NCBI RefSeq assembly: GCF_041909755.1
Contig: NZ_JAYRCW010000038.1
Span: 1 to 23,681, forward strand
From: Sandaracinobacteroides sp041909755
Lineage (GTDB): Bacteria; Pseudomonadota; Alphaproteobacteria; Sphingomonadales; Sphingomonadaceae
Direction of reading: 5' to 3'
Length of the DNA: 23,681 nucleotides
The translations under genes were made by a program, and so were the position numbers. The notes beneath the pieces are model-generated. The model had not been told where the DNA came from, did not search any database, and worked only from the letters and a program-made list of their open reading frames with translations. Of this stretch, positions 16,843 through 23,681 are shown one piece after another. How positions within the stretch are numbered: the first letter of the stretch is position 1; each line of letters begins with the position of its first letter.

Positions 16843-16884
16843 GGTCGTGTCAGACCAAAGTCCTGAATCCCGACCAATGTCGGG
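16843..16884. promoter_or_regulatory. Paired GAC-N4-GTC elements, candidate response-regulator operator
   Basis: GACCAAAGTC (16853-16862) and GACCAATGTC (16872-16881) are near-identical and start 19 bp apart, close to two helical turns. The second is the core of a perfect inverted repeat, CCCGAC-CAAT-GTCGGG (16869-16884). The first is imperfect and overlaps GGTC-N6-GACC (16843-16856). Two in-phase palindromic sites upstream of acs suit a dimeric NarL/FixJ activator, and one is encoded directly behind acs. Assignment to that protein is inference. Confidence 0.5.
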
Positions 16885-16977
16885 GCTCCCCCGCCGGGCC
16901 GATTGCCGCTAGCCTGATGCCAACTTGCCGGATGTGCGCCGTGGGAGTCGGCGCCCCGCCACTGGGAGGATTGGGTG

Positions 16978-18930
16978 ATGAGCGAACATGTCTATCCCGT
17001 GCCCGCGGAATGGGCCCGGCGCGCCAAGATCGACAAGGCGCGCTACCAGGAGCTCTACCGCGAAAGCCTCGACAACCCCGACGCCTTCTGGCGCCGCGAG
17101 GCGCAGCGGCTGGACTGGTCGAAGCCCTTCACCAGGGTGTCGGACTGGAGCTACGACGAAGCCAGCTTCGGCATCAAATGGTTCGAGGACGGGCAGCTCA
17201 ACGTCGCCACCAACTGCGTGGACCGCCACCTTGCCGAACGCGGCGACCAGCCGGCCATCATCTGGGAACCCGATTCGCCGGGTGAAGGCCGCATCCTCAG
17301 CTACCGCCAGCTGCACGAGGCCGTCTGCCGCCTCGCCAACGGCCTGAAGTCTCTGGGCGTCCGCAAGGGCGACCGGGTGACCATCTACCTGCCGATGATC
17401 CCGGAAGCGGCCGTCTCCATGCTGGCCTGCGCCCGCATCGGCGCGATCCATTCGGTGGTGTTCGGTGGCTTCTCGCCAGATTCCATCGCGAACCGGGTGC
17501 AGGATTGCGATTCAAAGCTGATCATCACCGCCGACGAAGGCCTGCGCGGCGGCAAGATCGTGCCGCTGAAAGCCAATGTCGATGAAGCGCTCACGCATTG
17601 CAGCTCGGTCGAGAAGGTCGTGGTCGTCGCCCCCCCCCGCGCCGGCGGCGGGGTGGCGGGAGGCCGCGGCCATTGGTTCGGGGCACGCGTCCCCCCCCCC
17701 ACGCCCGACTGCCCGGCAGAGGTGCAGGATGCGGAAGACCCTCTGTTTATCCTCTACACCTCCGGCTCCACCGGCAAGCCCAAGGGCGTGCTGCACACCA
17801 CCGGCGGCTACCTCACCTGGGCGTCGATGACGCACGACTATGTGTTCGATTACCGCCCCGGAGAGATCTTCTGGTGCGCCGCCGACGTGGGCTGGGTGAC
17901 GGGCCACTCCTATGTCGTCTATGGCGCGCTCGCCAACGGCGCGACCACGTTGATGTATGAAGGGGTGCCCAACTTCCCCGATTTCAGCCGCTTCTGGCAG
18001 ATCATCGACAAATATCAGGTGCAGATCTTCTATGCCGCGCCCACCGCGCTGCGCGCCCTGATGCGCGAAGGCGATGACTGGGTGACAAGGACCAGCCGCG
18101 CTTCGCTGCGCCTGCTGGGCACCGTGGGCGAACCGATCAACCCCGAGGCCTGGGAATGGTATCACCGCGTCGTCGGTGAAGGCCGCTGCCCCATCGTCGA
18201 TACCTGGTGGCAGACGGAAACGGGCGCAGCCATGATCACCCCGCTGCCCGGCGCGACAGACCTGAAGCCCGGCTCCGCCAGCTTCCCCATGTTCGGCGTC
18301 GAACCGCAACTGGTGGATGGCGACGGCAAGGTTCTGGAGGGGGCGACAGAGGGCAACCTCGTCCTCACCCGCAGCTGGCCCGGCCAGATGCGGACGGTGT
18401 GGGGCGATCACCGCCGCTTCTTCGAAACCTATTTCACCACCTACCGCGGCAAATATTTCACCGGCGACGGCTGCCGCCGCGACGCCGACGGCTATTACTG
18501 GATCACCGGCCGGGTGGACGACGTCATCAACGTCTCAGGTCACCGCATGGGGACAGCAGAGGTGGAAAGCGCGCTCGTCGCCCATGCCAAGGTCGCCGAA
18601 GCCGCCGTCGTCGGCTATCCGCACGATCTGAAGGGCCAGGGCATCTATGCCTATGTCACGCTGAACGCGAACGACGAACCCTCCGAAGCGCTGCGCCGCG
18701 AGTTGGTGCAGTGGGTGCGCAAGGAAATCGGCCCCATCGCCACGCCCGACGTGATCCAGTTCGCGCCGGGCCTGCCGAAGACGCGGTCCGGCAAGATCAT
18801 GCGCCGCATCCTGCGCAAGATCGCGGAAAACGACGTGTCGAACCTGGGCGACACCACCACGCTCGCCGATCCGTCGGTGGTCGCGGACCTTGTTGCCAAC
18901 AGGGCAGGGGCCGCCGATAAGGCGGCATGA
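16978..18930 (+). CDS. acs: Acetyl-CoA synthetase (AMP-forming)
   Basis: This enzyme converts acetate, ATP and CoA to acetyl-CoA, AMP and PPi in the cytoplasm. At 650 residues it matches E. coli Acs (652). The ATP-binding A3 motif YTSGSTGKPKG is at 260-270. GTVGEPINPEAWEWYH and DTWWQTETGA follow, then YFTGDGCRRDADGYYWITGR and DDVINVSGHRMGTAEVE. The C-terminal PKTRSGK carries Lys606, the residue controlled by acetylation in this family. The ATG at 16978 has GGGAGGA 7 nt upstream. Residues 218-241 (17629-17700) match the family poorly and are bounded by runs of 9 C (17630-17638) and 10 C (17691-17700); the frame is kept. The stop overlaps the next gene (ATGA), a response regulator of the type that controls acs elsewhere. 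Propionyl-CoA synthetase is a less likely alternative. Confidence 0.95.
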   Translation: MSEHVYPVPAEWARRAKIDKARYQELYRESLDNPDAFWRREAQRLDWSKPFTRVSDWSYDEASFGIKWFEDGQLNVATNCVDRHLAERGDQPAIIWEPDSPGEGRILSYRQLHEAVCRLANGLKSLGVRKGDRVTIYLPMIPEAAVSMLACARIGAIHSVVFGGFSPDSIANRVQDCDSKLIITADEGLRGGKIVPLKANVDEALTHCSSVEKVVVVAPPRAGGGVAGGRGHWFGARVPPPTPDCPAEVQDAEDPLFILYTSGSTGKPKGVLHTTGGYLTWASMTHDYVFDYRPGEIFWCAADVGWVTGHSYVVYGALANGATTLMYEGVPNFPDFSRFWQIIDKYQVQIFYAAPTALRALMREGDDWVTRTSRASLRLLGTVGEPINPEAWEWYHRVVGEGRCPIVDTWWQTETGAAMITPLPGATDLKPGSASFPMFGVEPQLVDGDGKVLEGATEGNLVLTRSWPGQMRTVWGDHRRFFETYFTTYRGKYFTGDGCRRDADGYYWITGRVDDVINVSGHRMGTAEVESALVAHAKVAEAAVVGYPHDLKGQGIYAYVTLNANDEPSEALRRELVQWVRKEIGPIATPDVIQFAPGLPKTRSGKIMRRILRKIAENDVSNLGDTTTLADPSVVADLVANRAGAADKAA

Positions 18931-19559
18931 CCTATGTCGTCATCGCGGATGACCACCCCATGTTCCGCGCGGCCCTCCGGGTCGCGGTGCAGGGGGTGGC
19001 CCCGTCAGCCCTGATCCGGGAGGCAGGCACTCTCGATCAGGCGCTGGAAGCGGTGCGGGCGGACCCGGCGCCGGATCTCATCCTGCTCGACCTGCGCATG
19101 CCCGGCGCCGAAGGCTGTTCCGGCGTCGCCATGGTGCATGCCGAACGGCCCGACGCGCCGATCCTGGTGATTTCCGCCGCAGACCCCCGCTCGGCCGCGC
19201 CGCAGGCCCGCGCCTGGGGCGCGATCGGCTTCCTCTCCAAATCGGCGGACCTCCCCGCGATCGAGGCGGCCGTCGCCCGGGCGCTCAACGGCGAAGTCGA
19301 TCCGCTTCCCCAGCCCGATGCCGCCGAAGCCGAGCTTCAGGACATGGCCGCCCGCATCGCCAGCCTCACCCCCACCCAGCTGAAGGTGCTGCTGGGGGTG
19401 CTGAAGGGCAAGCTGAACAAGCAGATCGCGTTCGAGCTCGACATCTCGGAAGCGACGGTGAAGGGCCATATGACAGCGCTGATGCGCAAGATGAACGTGA
19501 TGAACCGAACACAGGCCGTGCTGGCCGCGCAGGCGCTGCAACTGGATCACCCCGCCTGA
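18927..19559 (+). CDS. NarL/FixJ response regulator, ErdR/CrbR-like
   Basis: This two-component response regulator has 210 residues. The receiver domain has the acidic pair Asp8-Asp9, phosphoacceptor Asp55 (LILLDLRMPG), Ser83 (VISA) and Lys105 (FLSKSAD). The LuxR-type DNA-binding domain (about 145-205) reads LTPTQLKVLLGVLKGKLNKQIA, SEATVKGHMTALMRKM and NRTQAVLAAQAL. Its start overlaps the acs stop by 4 nt (ATGA), so the two are co-translated. In Pseudomonas and Vibrio, regulators of this kind (ErdR/CrbR, with the MxtR/CrbS sensor kinase) activate acs and organic-acid use. Position and domain type make the same role likely here, including autoregulation through the shared transcript. No histidine kinase gene is in the window. 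Orthology is inferred, not shown. Confidence 0.87.
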   Translation: MTYVVIADDHPMFRAALRVAVQGVAPSALIREAGTLDQALEAVRADPAPDLILLDLRMPGAEGCSGVAMVHAERPDAPILVISAADPRSAAPQARAWGAIGFLSKSADLPAIEAAVARALNGEVDPLPQPDAAEAELQDMAARIASLTPTQLKVLLGVLKGKLNKQIAFELDISEATVKGHMTALMRKMNVMNRTQAVLAAQALQLDHPA

Positions 19560-19568
19560 TCGTTGCCC

Positions 19569-20261
19569 CTAGCGCCGCACGGTCGCGGCCCCCTGCTGGA
19601 ACAGCATCTGCTTCTGCGCCTCCGTCGGCTCCGGCACCTTGAACGCCGGCCCGTCGCCCACGGCATAGGCACGCACCGTCGCCGGCCGTTCCGCGATCGC
19701 CGTCACCCAGCGCTGCAGGTTGGGCATCGGCGTGTCGGCCAGCAGCGGCGCGCCCAGCTTCGCCCAGGGGAAGGCCGCCATGTCGGCGATGGAATAATCC
19801 GCCCCGGCCAGGAATTCCCGGTCCGCCAGCCGCTTGTCCATCACCGCCAGCAGCCGGGCGGATTCGTTGGAATAGCGCTCGATCCCATAGGGGATCTTCT
19901 CGGGCGCATAGTTCCGGAAATGATTTGCCTGCCCCATCATCGGCCCCAGCCCCGCCATCTGCCAGAACAGCCATTGCAGCACCTCGGCCCGCTTCTGGGC
20001 CTGGCTTGCCGGGGCGATGAAGGCGCCATGCTTGTCCGCCAGATAAAGCAGGATCGCGCCCGACTCGAACAAATGCACGCCGTCGGCCAGATCCTCCAGC
20101 GCCGGCATCCGGTTGTTGGGGGCGATCGCCAGGAACTCCGGCCGGAACTGGTCGCCGGCCCGGATGTTCACCGGCACGATCTCATAGGGCAGGCCCATCT
20201 CCTCCAGGAACAGCGTCACCTTGTGCCCGTTCGGCGTCGGCCAGTAATGCAGGCGGTACAT
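19569..20261 (-). CDS. Glutathione S-transferase, Nu-class (YfcG/YghU)-like
   Basis: This is a cytoplasmic glutathione transferase-fold protein of 230 residues, likely a disulfide-bond reductase or peroxide-reducing enzyme rather than a broad detoxifier. The N-terminal thioredoxin-like domain has NGHKVTLFLEE (11-21), FRPEFLAIAPNNRMPAL (39-55) with the cis-Pro at 53, and ESGAILLYLAD (66-76) for glutathione binding. The PNNRMPA block and the lack of a catalytic Cys or Ser at the N-terminus match the Nu class (YfcG, YghU, Ure2p relatives). The helical C-terminal domain includes FLAGADYSIADMAAFPW. GGGGAGA stands at good distance before the ATG. It is divergent from an MFS carrier gene 55 bp away. 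Its stop lies only 9 bp from the stop of the convergent response regulator gene. Confidence 0.9.
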   Translation of the reverse strand: MYRLHYWPTPNGHKVTLFLEEMGLPYEIVPVNIRAGDQFRPEFLAIAPNNRMPALEDLADGVHLFESGAILLYLADKHGAFIAPASQAQKRAEVLQWLFWQMAGLGPMMGQANHFRNYAPEKIPYGIERYSNESARLLAVMDKRLADREFLAGADYSIADMAAFPWAKLGAPLLADTPMPNLQRWVTAIAERPATVRAYAVGDGPAFKVPEPTEAQKQMLFQQGAATVRR

Positions 20262-20316
20262 GCGTCTATCTCCCCAAAGAGGTGCAATTCCCTTCCAACC
20301 GTTCTAGCGGTGTTTT

Positions 20317-21636
20317 GTGTCCGCCGCGCCCCAGAAACTGCCTTCGAACCACTTCGTGCTGGTGTTCGCAGCGCTGCTCGTCACGGCGGCGGGCAACACG
20401 GCGCTGCAATCCGTGCTTCCCGTGATCGGCCGCGAAATCCGCATCCCGGACATGGCGATTGCCGTCATCTTCTCGCTCTCGGCCCTGTTCTGGACGTTCA
20501 GCGCCCCCTATTGGGCCCGCCAGTCAGACCGGCGCGGCCGCCGCCGGCTGATGCAGCTGGGCGTCGCCGGCTTCGGCATTTCCATGCTGCTGTGCGCAAC
20601 CGTGATCCTGCTGGGCATCAAGGGCATCCTCGCCCCGCTCGTCACCTTCGCGCTGTTCACCATCGCCCGCGGCCTGTTCGGCATCTTCGGCTCGGCCGCC
20701 AATCCGGCGGCGCAGGCCTATGTGGCCGCCCGCACCTCGCCCGCCGAACGCACCGCGTCGCTCGCCGTGCTGGCCTCCGCCTTCGGGCTCGGCACCATCC
20801 TCGGCCCCGCGATCGCCCCCATCTTCATCCTTCCCTGGGTGGAACTGTCCGGCCCGATGTTCGCCTTCGCGCTGATCGCGTTGGGCGTCGTCATCTGGCT
20901 GCAGGTCGGCCTGCCGGATGATGCGCCCAGCGGGGACGAGGCGGACGGCGGCGGAGCGGAAGCCTCCATGCCCTCCATCGGCGGGATGCCGACAGGGGCG
21001 ACGGCGATGGCGGCCGAGGAAACCACCTCCACCGGCCGGCGGGAACGGATGCGGGTGACGGATCCGCGCATCAAGCCCTTCATGATCTTCGGTTTCGCCG
21101 CAGGCTCGCTTCAGGCGGCCACGGGGCAGGCCATCGGCTTCTTCATCATGGATCGCGTCGCGGGCGGCTCCGGGCTGCACGCCACGCAGCTGATCTCCAT
21201 CGCTTTCATGGCGGGGGCCGGCGCGACGCTGCTGGCGCAGTGGGGCATCATCCGCCTGCTCGATCTCTCGCCCTCGCAGCTGATGCGCTGGGGCACGCTG
21301 ATCGCGGCGGTGGGCACGCTGGGCATCGCCTTCGCGCCGAATTTCCACGCCCTCGTCCTCGCCTTCGCGATCTGCTCGGCGGGGTTCGGCTTTGCCCGGC
21401 CGGGCTTCACCGCGGGCTCGTCGCTCGCCGTCGCGCGGCACGAACAGGGCGGCGTCGCCGGCGCGGTGACGGCGGTGAACGGCGCCTGCTTCATCCTCGC
21501 CCCCGCGGTCGGCATCGGGCTCTACGAACTGAAACCCGAACTGCCCTATTGGCTCAGCGCGCTGGGCCTGCTGGTGCTTGCTACCTATGCCTGGCGAAAC
21601 CGCCTGCTCAGGCAGAGCGCGGTGGACATCGGCTGA
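20317..21636 (+). CDS. MFS transporter, efflux (TetA/Bcr-like) type
   Basis: This is a major facilitator with 12 predicted membrane segments and 439 residues. The loop-2 signature RQSDRRGRRRLMQLG (about 68-82) and the helix-5 motif GLGTILGPAIAPIF (about 157-170) are those of drug:H+ antiporters, so export is more likely than uptake; the substrate is unknown. The central cytoplasmic loop (about 207-250) is long, acidic and Gly/Ala-rich. The GTG at 20317 is the only sensible start: an in-frame TAG lies 12 nt upstream, and the next in-frame GTG would fall inside the first membrane helix. No Shine-Dalgarno is visible, so translation may be leaderless or weak. The divergent partner is a glutathione transferase. 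Its stop is 3 bp from that of the convergent moeB. Confidence 0.85.
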   Translation: MSAAPQKLPSNHFVLVFAALLVTAAGNTALQSVLPVIGREIRIPDMAIAVIFSLSALFWTFSAPYWARQSDRRGRRRLMQLGVAGFGISMLLCATVILLGIKGILAPLVTFALFTIARGLFGIFGSAANPAAQAYVAARTSPAERTASLAVLASAFGLGTILGPAIAPIFILPWVELSGPMFAFALIALGVVIWLQVGLPDDAPSGDEADGGGAEASMPSIGGMPTGATAMAAEETTSTGRRERMRVTDPRIKPFMIFGFAAGSLQAATGQAIGFFIMDRVAGGSGLHATQLISIAFMAGAGATLLAQWGIIRLLDLSPSQLMRWGTLIAAVGTLGIAFAPNFHALVLAFAICSAGFGFARPGFTAGSSLAVARHEQGGVAGAVTAVNGACFILAPAVGIGLYELKPELPYWLSALGLLVLATYAWRNRLLRQSAVDIG

Positions 21637-21639
21637 ACG

Positions 21640-22386
21640 TCAGCCGCACACCGGGCATTGCGGATCCTTGCGCACGCGCACGGTGCGGCTTTCCACCCCC
21701 AATGCCTCATGCAGCCACAATGTGCCGATCCGGCTCTCACCGAATCCGGCGATCAGCCGCAGCACCTCCAGCGCCTGCGCCGCGCCGATCAGGCCCGCCA
21801 CCGCGCCCAGCACGCCGATGTCAGCGCAGCTGGTGCCCGGCACATCCTGGGGCAGCCCGGCGAAACAGGCATAGCAGGGCTGGTCCGGCAGATGCCCCGC
21901 AAACACCCCCAGCTGGCCTTCGAACGGCCCGATCGCGGCCGAAACCAGCGGGATGCCCAGCCTGACCGCCGCGCGGTTCACCTCGCTGCGGGTGCGGAAA
22001 TTGTCGCAGCCGTCCGCGATCACGTCATGCTGGGACAGCAGGAATTCCGCCGTCTCCGCCGTCAGCCGGGTGCGGATCGGCTCGATCACCACCTGCGGGT
22101 TCAGCGCGTGCAGCCGCTCGGCGGCGGCCTCCACCTTGGGGCGGCCGATGTCGGCCGTCGAAAACAAGGTCTGCCGCTGCAGGTTCGACAGGCTCACGAC
22201 ATCATCGTCGATGATGGTCAGCTGCCCCACGCCCGCCGCTGCCAGATATTGCAGGCAGGGGCTGCCCAGCCCGCCCGCCCCGATCACCGCAACCGTCGCA
22301 GCGCGGAAGCGCCGCTGGCCCTCGCCGCCCACCTCCTTCAGCACGATGTGCCGCTGGTACCGGTCCAGCTCCGCGTCGGACAGCAT
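21640..22386 (-). CDS. moeB: MoeB/ThiF/HesA-family adenylyltransferase
   Basis: This is an E1-like enzyme that adenylates the C-terminal Gly of a ubiquitin-like sulfur carrier (MoaD for molybdopterin, ThiS for thiamine). It has 248 residues, the length of E. coli MoeB. The nucleotide motif GAGGLG is at 36-41, with Asp60-62, Asn68, Arg71 and Lys84 at ATP-site positions and Asp128 in DGCDNF. The structural zinc site is present as Cys171/Cys174 (CYAC) and Cys244/Cys247 (CPVC). There is no rhodanese domain. The sequence favours MoeB over ThiF only moderately. The ATG shares one base with the dut stop (TGATG), so it is the last gene of a coupled coaBC-dut-moeB operon; a longer open frame upstream overlaps dut and is rejected. 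Confidence 0.85.
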   Translation of the reverse strand: MLSDAELDRYQRHIVLKEVGGEGQRRFRAATVAVIGAGGLGSPCLQYLAAAGVGQLTIIDDDVVSLSNLQRQTLFSTADIGRPKVEAAAERLHALNPQVVIEPIRTRLTAETAEFLLSQHDVIADGCDNFRTRSEVNRAAVRLGIPLVSAAIGPFEGQLGVFAGHLPDQPCYACFAGLPQDVPGTSCADIGVLGAVAGLIGAAQALEVLRLIAGFGESRIGTLWLHEALGVESRTVRVRKDPQCPVCG

Positions 22387-22832
22387 CAATGCCGGCCTGT
22401 CGAGCCGAAGCCACCCTCGCCGCGCGCCGTCTCGTCCAGCGTCGCCACCTCGGCCCATCCGGCCCGCACATAGGGGGCCAGCACCAGCTGGGCGATCCGC
22501 ATCCCGCGCGTCACGGTGAAACTGCTGTCCCCCAGATTCGCCAGGATGATCTTCACTTCGCCGCGATAGTCGCTGTCGATCGTGCCGGGCGCGTTCAGCA
22601 CCGCCAGCCCGTCGCGCAGCGCCAGGCCGGATCGCGCCCGCACCTGCAGTTCATGCCCCGCCGGAACCGCCATCATCAGCCCCGTCGGGATCGCTTCACG
22701 CGCCCCGGGCAACAGCACGAAATCCACCTCCACGGCAGCCAGCACGTCCATGCCCGCCGCACCCGCCGTCGCATAGGCCGGCAGGTCCAGATCGGCCGCA
22801 TGCGGCATCCGCACCACGCGAACCTCAGCCAT
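22386..22832 (-). CDS. dut: Deoxyuridine 5'-triphosphate nucleotidohydrolase (dUTPase)
   Basis: This enzyme hydrolyses dUTP to dUMP and PPi, keeping uracil out of DNA and feeding dTMP synthesis. It has 148 residues, typical of the homotrimeric enzyme. All five motifs are present in order: AGMDVLAA (26-33), RSGLALRDG (67-75), GTIDSDYRGE (83-92) with the catalytic Asp86, RGMRIAQLVLAP (109-120), and the C-terminal arm GEGGFGSTGRH (138-148) that closes over the nucleotide. The start lies 8 nt inside the end of coaBC and the stop shares one base with moeB, showing tight translational coupling. Identity is certain. Confidence 0.97.
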   Translation of the reverse strand: MAEVRVVRMPHAADLDLPAYATAGAAGMDVLAAVEVDFVLLPGAREAIPTGLMMAVPAGHELQVRARSGLALRDGLAVLNAPGTIDSDYRGEVKIILANLGDSSFTVTRGMRIAQLVLAPYVRAGWAEVATLDETARGEGGFGSTGRH

Positions 22833-23681
22833 TCAATCTCTCCGCGATATGCGCCGCCAGCCGCCGGGCCAATTCGTCCTTCGGCCCTTCGGGCAGCGTC
22901 TCCACCCCGGCCGCGCTCACCAGATGCACCAGGTTCCGGTCGCCGCCCATCACGTCGCCGGACACGTCATTGGCGACGATCAGGTCCGCCCCCTTCTTCG
23001 CCAGCTTGGCCTGCGCATGGGCGATCAGGTCATGGGTTTCCGCCGCAAAGCCCACCACCAGCTTCGGCCGGCGCGCATGGCGCGACAGGCCGGCCAGGAT
23101 GTCGGGATTCTCCGTCAACGCCAGCGCAGGCGGCCCCGCCGTCCCCTTCTTGATCTTCACCGGCGCGGCATCCACCGCCCAGTCCGCGACGGCGGCCACC
23201 ATCACGGCGGCGTCCGCCGGCAGCGCGGCCTCCACGGCCGCCGCCATTTCGCGCGCGGTTTCCACATCCACCCGCTTCACCCCCGGCGGCGTCGGCAGGG
23301 CCACCGGCCCCGCCACCAGCGTCACGCGCGCGCCCAGCGCCGCCAGCGCCCCCGCCAGCGCAAAGCCCTGCTTCCCCGACGAGCGGTTGGCGATATAGCG
23401 CACCGGATCGATCGGCTCATGCGTCGGCCCGGCCGTCACCAGCAGGTGACGTCCCTTCAGCGGCCCGTTCGCGAGCTGCGCGGCGATCGCCGCCAGGATC
23501 TGCGGCACCTCCGGCAGGCGGCCCGGCCCGAATTCGCCGCAGGCCATCGGCCCCACATCCGGCTCCATCACCGTCACGCCGCGCCCGCGCAGGGCGGCCA
23601 CATTGGCGACGGTCGCGGCATGCGCCCACATCCGCACGTTCATCGCGGGCGCCACCAGCACGGGCGTATCGGTCGCCAGCA
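22825..23681 (-). CDS. coaBC: Bifunctional phosphopantothenoylcysteine decarboxylase/synthetase, 5'-truncated by window end
   Basis: This fused enzyme joins cysteine to 4'-phosphopantothenate (CoaB) and decarboxylates the product (CoaC) in coenzyme A synthesis. The frame is open to the right window edge, where it reads DTPVLVAPAMNVRMW, the conserved FMN/substrate block of the CoaC half. MACGEFGPGRLPE follows, with the active-site Cys. The CoaB half begins at RHLLVTAGPTHEPIDPVRY, with NRSSGKQGFALA next. KIKKG (near 23150) carries the Lys of the CTP site, and VGFAAET and LIVANDVS follow. About 285 C-terminal residues are present of an expected 400 or so. An internal ATG at 23661 is not the start. 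The stop overlaps dut by 8 nt. Confidence 0.95.
   Translation of the reverse strand, partial: LATDTPVLVAPAMNVRMWAHAATVANVAALRGRGVTVMEPDVGPMACGEFGPGRLPEVPQILAAIAAQLANGPLKGRHLLVTAGPTHEPIDPVRYIANRSSGKQGFALAGALAALGARVTLVAGPVALPTPPGVKRVDVETAREMAAAVEAALPADAAVMVAAVADWAVDAAPVKIKKGTAGPPALALTENPDILAGLSRHARRPKLVVGFAAETHDLIAHAQAKLAKKGADLIVANDVSGDVMGGDRNLVHLVSAAGVETLPEGPKDELARRLAAHIAERLNG

Larger units (their letters stand above)
16752..16977. promoter_or_regulatory. Divergent control region of porin-carrier operon and acs operon
   Basis: This 226-bp region without a gene separates the porin start (minus) from the acs start (plus). It holds a leader hairpin next to the porin ribosome binding site, two GAC-N4-GTC elements in its middle, and the acs ribosome binding site GGGAGGA (16964-16970), which favours the ATG at 16978 over the GTG at 16975. 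No convincing sigma-70 -35/-10 pair was found, which fits a promoter that needs an activator. Confidence 0.6.

Noticed and set aside
15312..17285. 657-codon plus-strand frame across the porin, the control region and the start of acs
   Set aside because: It crosses two supported genes on different strands and shows no domain; shadow frame.
17630..17700. Mobile element or insertion scar inside acs
   Set aside because: Total length equals that of normal Acs, the frame is kept, and there are no terminal repeats or target duplication; homopolymer error or local divergence is simpler.
22387..22458. N-terminal extension of moeB to 22458
   Set aside because: It lies entirely within dut, has an Arg/Gly-rich shadow composition, and the family N-terminus (LSDAELDRYQRH) begins right after the ATG at 22386.

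Overview
The window is strongly GC-rich, densely coded DNA from an alphaproteobacterium, most likely of the Sphingomonadales. Pointers to this are a large TonB-dependent receptor, the gene order coaBC-dut-moeB, GGGAGA-type ribosome binding sites, many 1-8 nt gene overlaps, and a catabolic flavoprotein and short-chain dehydrogenase repertoire. The genus cannot be named from the sequence alone. No tRNA, rRNA, insertion sequence, phage gene or CRISPR array was found. Seventeen protein genes account for nearly all of the window.

Left part (1-7129, all + strand): the 3' two thirds of pepN (aminopeptidase N) is coupled by ATGATG to a secreted two-domain M16 metallopeptidase. The M16 gene is broken by a frameshift plus a short missing block near 2610. 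Next come a Baeyer-Villiger monooxygenase of the 4-hydroxyacetophenone monooxygenase type and, 4 nt after its stop, a VIT1/CCC1 iron/manganese transporter.

Middle part (7187-13565): a minus-strand pair encodes a cytochrome b561-type membrane protein with an acidic periplasmic loop and a membrane-anchored LuxR-type regulator. A TonB-dependent receptor (minus) with its own terminator is divergent from a short-chain dehydrogenase (plus). The dehydrogenase runs into, and overlaps by 76 bp, a convergent secreted amidohydrolase.

Organic-acid module (13633-19559): a DcaP-like porin and an MHS-type MFS carrier (minus) are divergent from acs (acetyl-CoA synthetase), which overlaps a NarL/FixJ response regulator resembling ErdR/CrbR (plus). 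The shared 226-bp control region carries two GAC-N4-GTC elements 19 bp apart, good candidates for the regulator's operator. Uptake (porin and carrier), activation (Acs) and control (response regulator) appear together; the sensor kinase is not in the window.

Right part (19569-23681): a Nu-class-like glutathione transferase (minus) is divergent from an MFS efflux-type carrier (plus), followed by the overlapping minus-strand operon coaBC (cut by the window end), dut and moeB.

Two places look like either real mutation or consensus error: the M16 frameshift, and a divergent stretch in acs bounded by runs of 9 and 10 C. The most interesting biology is the acs/response-regulator/porin module with its operator candidates, and the cytochrome b561/membrane-LuxR pair.
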